From NCBI GenBank assembly GCA_031769625.1, contig JAUIMM010002292.1:1-64000 (forward strand): DNA of 64,000 bases. The letters are read 5' to 3'. Under the pieces are notes generated by a model. The model did not search any database, was not told the DNA's origin, and worked only from the letters and a program-made list of their open reading frames with translations. Shown piece after piece: positions 63,401-64,000 of this stretch. Both the position numbers and the translations under genes were made by a program. Origin of the DNA: Taudactylus pleione (lineage: Eukaryota; Chordata; Amphibia; Anura; Myobatrachidae). The first letter of the stretch is position 1. Every line of letters starts with the position of its first letter.

Positions 63401-64000
63401 CAAGAATTTCACCAGGAAAGACAGGAAGGGGCGGGAGTCAGAGTATCTCCACTGTTGCAAAGGGCAAAATGTTGGTAGCGGGAGGCCAGGTGGAGGATGG
63501 TAGGACTGAGGAGAGTGAAAGAGTGGAGAGGGCTGTTTCATTGAGGGTGGGTTCAGTTCCTACAGAGGTGCCGTTTACTGCAGTGAAGGGTGGTGCAAAG
63601 AGGGTGTCTCCTCTAGGGGATACTGTTGTGTGTTCCAACAGGTTCGAGGCTCTGTCATCTGATGACGAGAGGGAGGAGGATGTGGTTACTGCTGAGGAAG
63701 TGAGCATGGTTCCTAGCAAGGTTGCTAAATCCCTTAAGGGGAAGGAGAAGCAAAAGGGATCAAAAAAGGTGCCTCAGGTGTGCAAGGAGGTTGTGGATAA
63801 ATTGATTGAGGAGGCCAGGCCCAAGAGGGGTAGACCAAGGAGGAGGGGGGGGAAGGCTTTGGATAAGTCTACCGGTGAGCAGGAGGATTCTGGTGAGAAG
63901 CATGGTGTATGGGATCCATATATTGAGGGGCCTAAGCCTGATATGGAGGTAGTGGTGGAGATGTGCCAGGAGACGGTCATAGGTCAGGAGACCGAGGAGG
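60439..64000 (+). CDS. LINE ORF1-like / ZCCHC3-like CCHC zinc-knuckle protein, 3'-partial (at least 1187 aa)
   Basis: The likely role is a nucleic-acid-binding ORF1 protein that coats element RNA; this is known for the family and not shown here. The frame is open from the ATG at 60439 (context AGGAGGATGG, purine at -3 and G at +4) to the window edge without a stop. Layout by residue: acidic and Gly-rich 1-115; basic cluster RRRKR 138-142 in a helix-prone segment 118-175; repeated Met-Ala motifs 211-370; Gly/Val/Ser-rich linker ~370-700; conserved region ~711-876; CCHC knuckles at 879-892, 897-910 and 915-928; acidic run 947-956; low-complexity charged tail with an AT-hook-like GRP at 1131-1133. 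This is long for Tx1-type ORF1 as I know it, so translation may really begin later, for example at 61669 or 61933, leaving a ~1.3-1.6 kb 5' UTR. No frameshift or internal stop is seen, which suggests a young or selected copy. Confidence 0.75.
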   Translation, partial: MEGTGEEDDGDPCVYSDPGDPNRGVNTLFGTQEGGGGSLQPVVMVTRVEESLVQRPGALKLEEIGESEDASEDMEITLKDLPFSAEEELCPDGQDLMSAAPPGVLEPEPELTDAAFMALDVEGLRQELKRLGSKVSARRRKREHCTAGEKEIIRLELAALNPLIIQYKKRLSLLRSLPQAMPSPAVLVSSGCGVQEAGFGAQKGVPPGPKMASKMALISKNAGSPVSKQLGSKKMAAAQLKKTTGKMAAVGGGGGGSVPVMTASRMTSVGGRSLLKPATFRLEPKVLSSMKVSPKMRPEQVDASAAVESASPNMASAFAGSGSLPKSAALKMASGQEEGRRSSANMASPEEQCGLPSSKMAPADVISKMAPCSSGIGTEPEIAVQLDPSGAERKVLALVPEGDLARRTGPMMSQGELLQRRGPACVRDGEGGVAVAMEMAVSVSMVTGASSVALSEAGPEPGLQGGGLEQAGGPVVTSPSPLAGAGFGCAPVDTEERVMTDTQLLAAVEEVEAMEVQGAGGLAQGLPALDKNSLNKGQSIIMDTIYGNLDVPARSLAALDLILADKERRESVQGGGVNKVAVTGTKVHGNAVSPEEVQVKPGGSNVGSNANVKVTSDVHASLSKVSVPKGPVSVCSSVSAAAESASVAPTVVGGGDAVGGGRVQPVPSTSGQQPVSKPGPVSYASAVGSKVSPVTRFFTMGAGAGAPAKRRNVIQFKWIGEGLPPDKATFLGMIFEQGFRADDLYACIHPVSTPDYDISFISLRGLQAFTAIWELKKSQAPFSNYSTHALTKQDRVKVTVLVRNESLPKADILYWLSRHCMPLASDLEKIDYTRGVWGGAYSCYVRLIQSGMDTQHIPAAAYIGRDRLQCFYPGQPRTCHKCGSFRHFSRDCPVILCTMCGKQGHGPRDCSNVRCNLCGESGHPYSRCPQAQHNDGPSRRDRWAVRDDEDEDEDDEPAETGQLGTAQELAADLEVIAEITKGLEERSARISPGKTGRGGSQSISTVAKGKMLVAGGQVEDGRTEESERVERAVSLRVGSVPTEVPFTAVKGGAKRVSPLGDTVVCSNRFEALSSDDEREEDVVTAEEVSMVPSKVAKSLKGKEKQKGSKKVPQVCKEVVDKLIEEARPKRGRPRRRGGKALDKSTGEQEDSGEKHGVWDPYIEGPKPDMEVVVEMCQETVIGQETEE
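60790..60957 (+). other. Predicted basic, helical N-terminal segment of the ORF1-like protein
   Basis: Residues ~118-173 are rich in Leu, Lys, Arg and Glu without prolines until near the end. They include RRRKR (residues 138-142), which resembles a nuclear localisation signal, followed by heptad-like Leu/Ile spacing. LINE ORF1 proteins often trimerise through an N-terminal coiled coil. Whether this segment does so is inference from composition by eye. Confidence 0.4.
61066..61550 (+). promoter_or_regulatory. Cluster of YY1-like AAGATGGCG motifs inside the coding frame
   Basis: Nine ATGGC cores lie in ~480 bp, with ATG at 61069, 61081, 61141, 61177, 61378, 61432, 61474, 61516 and 61543. Five have full AAGATGGCG context: 61138-61148 (AAGATGGCGGC), 61173-61184 (CAAGATGGCGGC), 61429-61437, 61513-61521 and 61539-61550 (CAAGATGGCGCC). 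AAGATGGCGGC is the known YY1 consensus, and a YY1 site near the 5' end of human L1 helps set its transcription start. Here all nine lie in the same frame and read as Met-Ala, mostly Lys-Met-Ala. That they bind YY1 in this species is inference. Confidence 0.55.
61527..61534. promoter_or_regulatory. Perfect CRE palindrome TGACGTCA
   Basis: TGACGTCA lies between two AAGATGGCG motifs (61513-61521 and 61539-61550). A near match, TGACGTCG, is at 61235-61242. CRE sites bind CREB/ATF factors and are common in CpG-rich promoters. The placement inside the YY1-like cluster supports a promoter reading but is not proof. Confidence 0.45.
62569..63072 (+). other. Conserved RNA-binding-type region upstream of the zinc knuckles
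   Basis: Residues 711-878 change from low complexity to ordinary globular composition, starting near RRNVIQFKW and ending just before the first knuckle with RLQCFYPGQPRT. The alternating hydrophobic pattern, the closing aromatic Y-x-G-Q-P turn and direct fusion to CCHC knuckles match what I recall of the ZCCHC3/Tx1-ORF1 region. A profile search is needed to name the fold. Confidence 0.6.
63073..63222 (+). other. Three tandem CCHC zinc knuckles
   Basis: Three perfect C-x2-C-x4-H-x4-C motifs follow each other at residues 879-892, 897-910 and 915-928, with only four residues between neighbours. All twelve zinc ligands are intact. Such knuckles bind single-stranded RNA or DNA in retroelement Gag and ORF1 proteins. 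Confidence 0.92.
63277..63306 (+). repeat. GAT/GAG microsatellite encoding an Asp/Glu run
   Basis: Ten codons of GAT and GAG give an unbroken Asp/Glu run (residues 947-956) shortly after the third knuckle. Repeats of this kind expand or contract by slippage without breaking frame. Confidence 0.8.
63817..63855 (+). other. AT-hook-like motif in the ORF1-like protein
   Basis: The protein reads RPKRGRPRRRGGK, with the GRP core at residues 1131-1133 flanked by Lys/Arg. This matches the canonical AT-hook, which binds the minor groove of AT-rich DNA. It is encoded across an 8-G run (63845-63852) that could slip. The neighbouring satellite is ~61% A+T, so DNA tethering is conceivable but speculative. 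Confidence 0.6.

Larger units (their letters stand above)
60358..64000 (+). mobile_element. 5' part of a Tx1-clade (L1-Tx1) LINE retrotransposon, cut by the window end
   Basis: Unique GC-rich DNA begins abruptly after the satellite and holds one long frame encoding a protein with a conserved region followed by three CCHC knuckles. That order, plus a long low-complexity N-terminus, is what I know of ORF1 from Tx1-like LINEs of frogs and fish and of ZCCHC3-like proteins. Several members of that clade insert into specific repeated targets, which would fit a position inside a satellite. No ORF2 (endonuclease, reverse transcriptase), 3' tail or target-site duplication is visible, so a domesticated ZCCHC3-like host gene remains possible. 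Confidence 0.7.

Overview
The window has two unlike parts. Positions 1-60357 are one unbroken satellite DNA array. It is built from head-to-tail monomers of about 184 bp (roughly 39% G+C), about 328 copies, with no interrupting gene or transposon. Positions 60358-64000 are unique, GC-rich DNA carrying one long plus-strand reading frame that runs off the window end. Its product has three CCHC zinc knuckles in the arrangement of ORF1 proteins from Tx1-clade (L1-Tx1) LINE retrotransposons, or of the related ZCCHC3-like proteins. A large satellite array next to this ORF1 type suggests a vertebrate nuclear genome, most likely an amphibian (frog) or possibly a fish. The species assignment is inference. 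Nothing bacterial is present: no operons, RNA genes or CRISPR.

Satellite layout. The leftmost ~7.5 kb is irregular, with many single-base indels. From ~7.5 kb to 60.36 kb most monomers keep exact length and fall into recurring subtypes: a 183-bp form missing one A, a 186-bp form with two extra T, and forms differing at three CpG sites. Linked subtype markers recur at fixed offsets, revealing nested segmental duplications of 6, 7, 12, 13, 14, 22, 26, 27, 36 and 54 monomers. This is the mosaic expected from repeated unequal exchange rather than one clean higher-order repeat. Short reading frames in the array (60-209 codons) occur on both strands of the same DNA and follow monomer length modulo 3, so I do not annotate them as genes.

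The right-hand unit. The satellite stops inside a monomer at 60357. An 81-bp leader leads to an ATG at 60439 in good initiation context, and the frame then stays open for at least 1187 codons. The predicted protein has, in order: an acidic N-terminus, a basic and helical segment, a low-complexity stretch with repeated Met-Ala motifs, a long linker, a conserved RNA-binding-type region, three CCHC knuckles, an acidic run and an AT-hook-like motif. The Met-Ala motifs come from in-frame AAGATGGCG-type DNA motifs that match the YY1 binding consensus, and a perfect CRE palindrome lies among them. Promoter-like sites therefore appear to be written into the coding frame. The endonuclease/reverse transcriptase ORF2 expected for a LINE would lie beyond the right edge and cannot be seen. 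Satellite monomers supply no visible protein function; the retroelement appears to have inserted into, or to border, the array.
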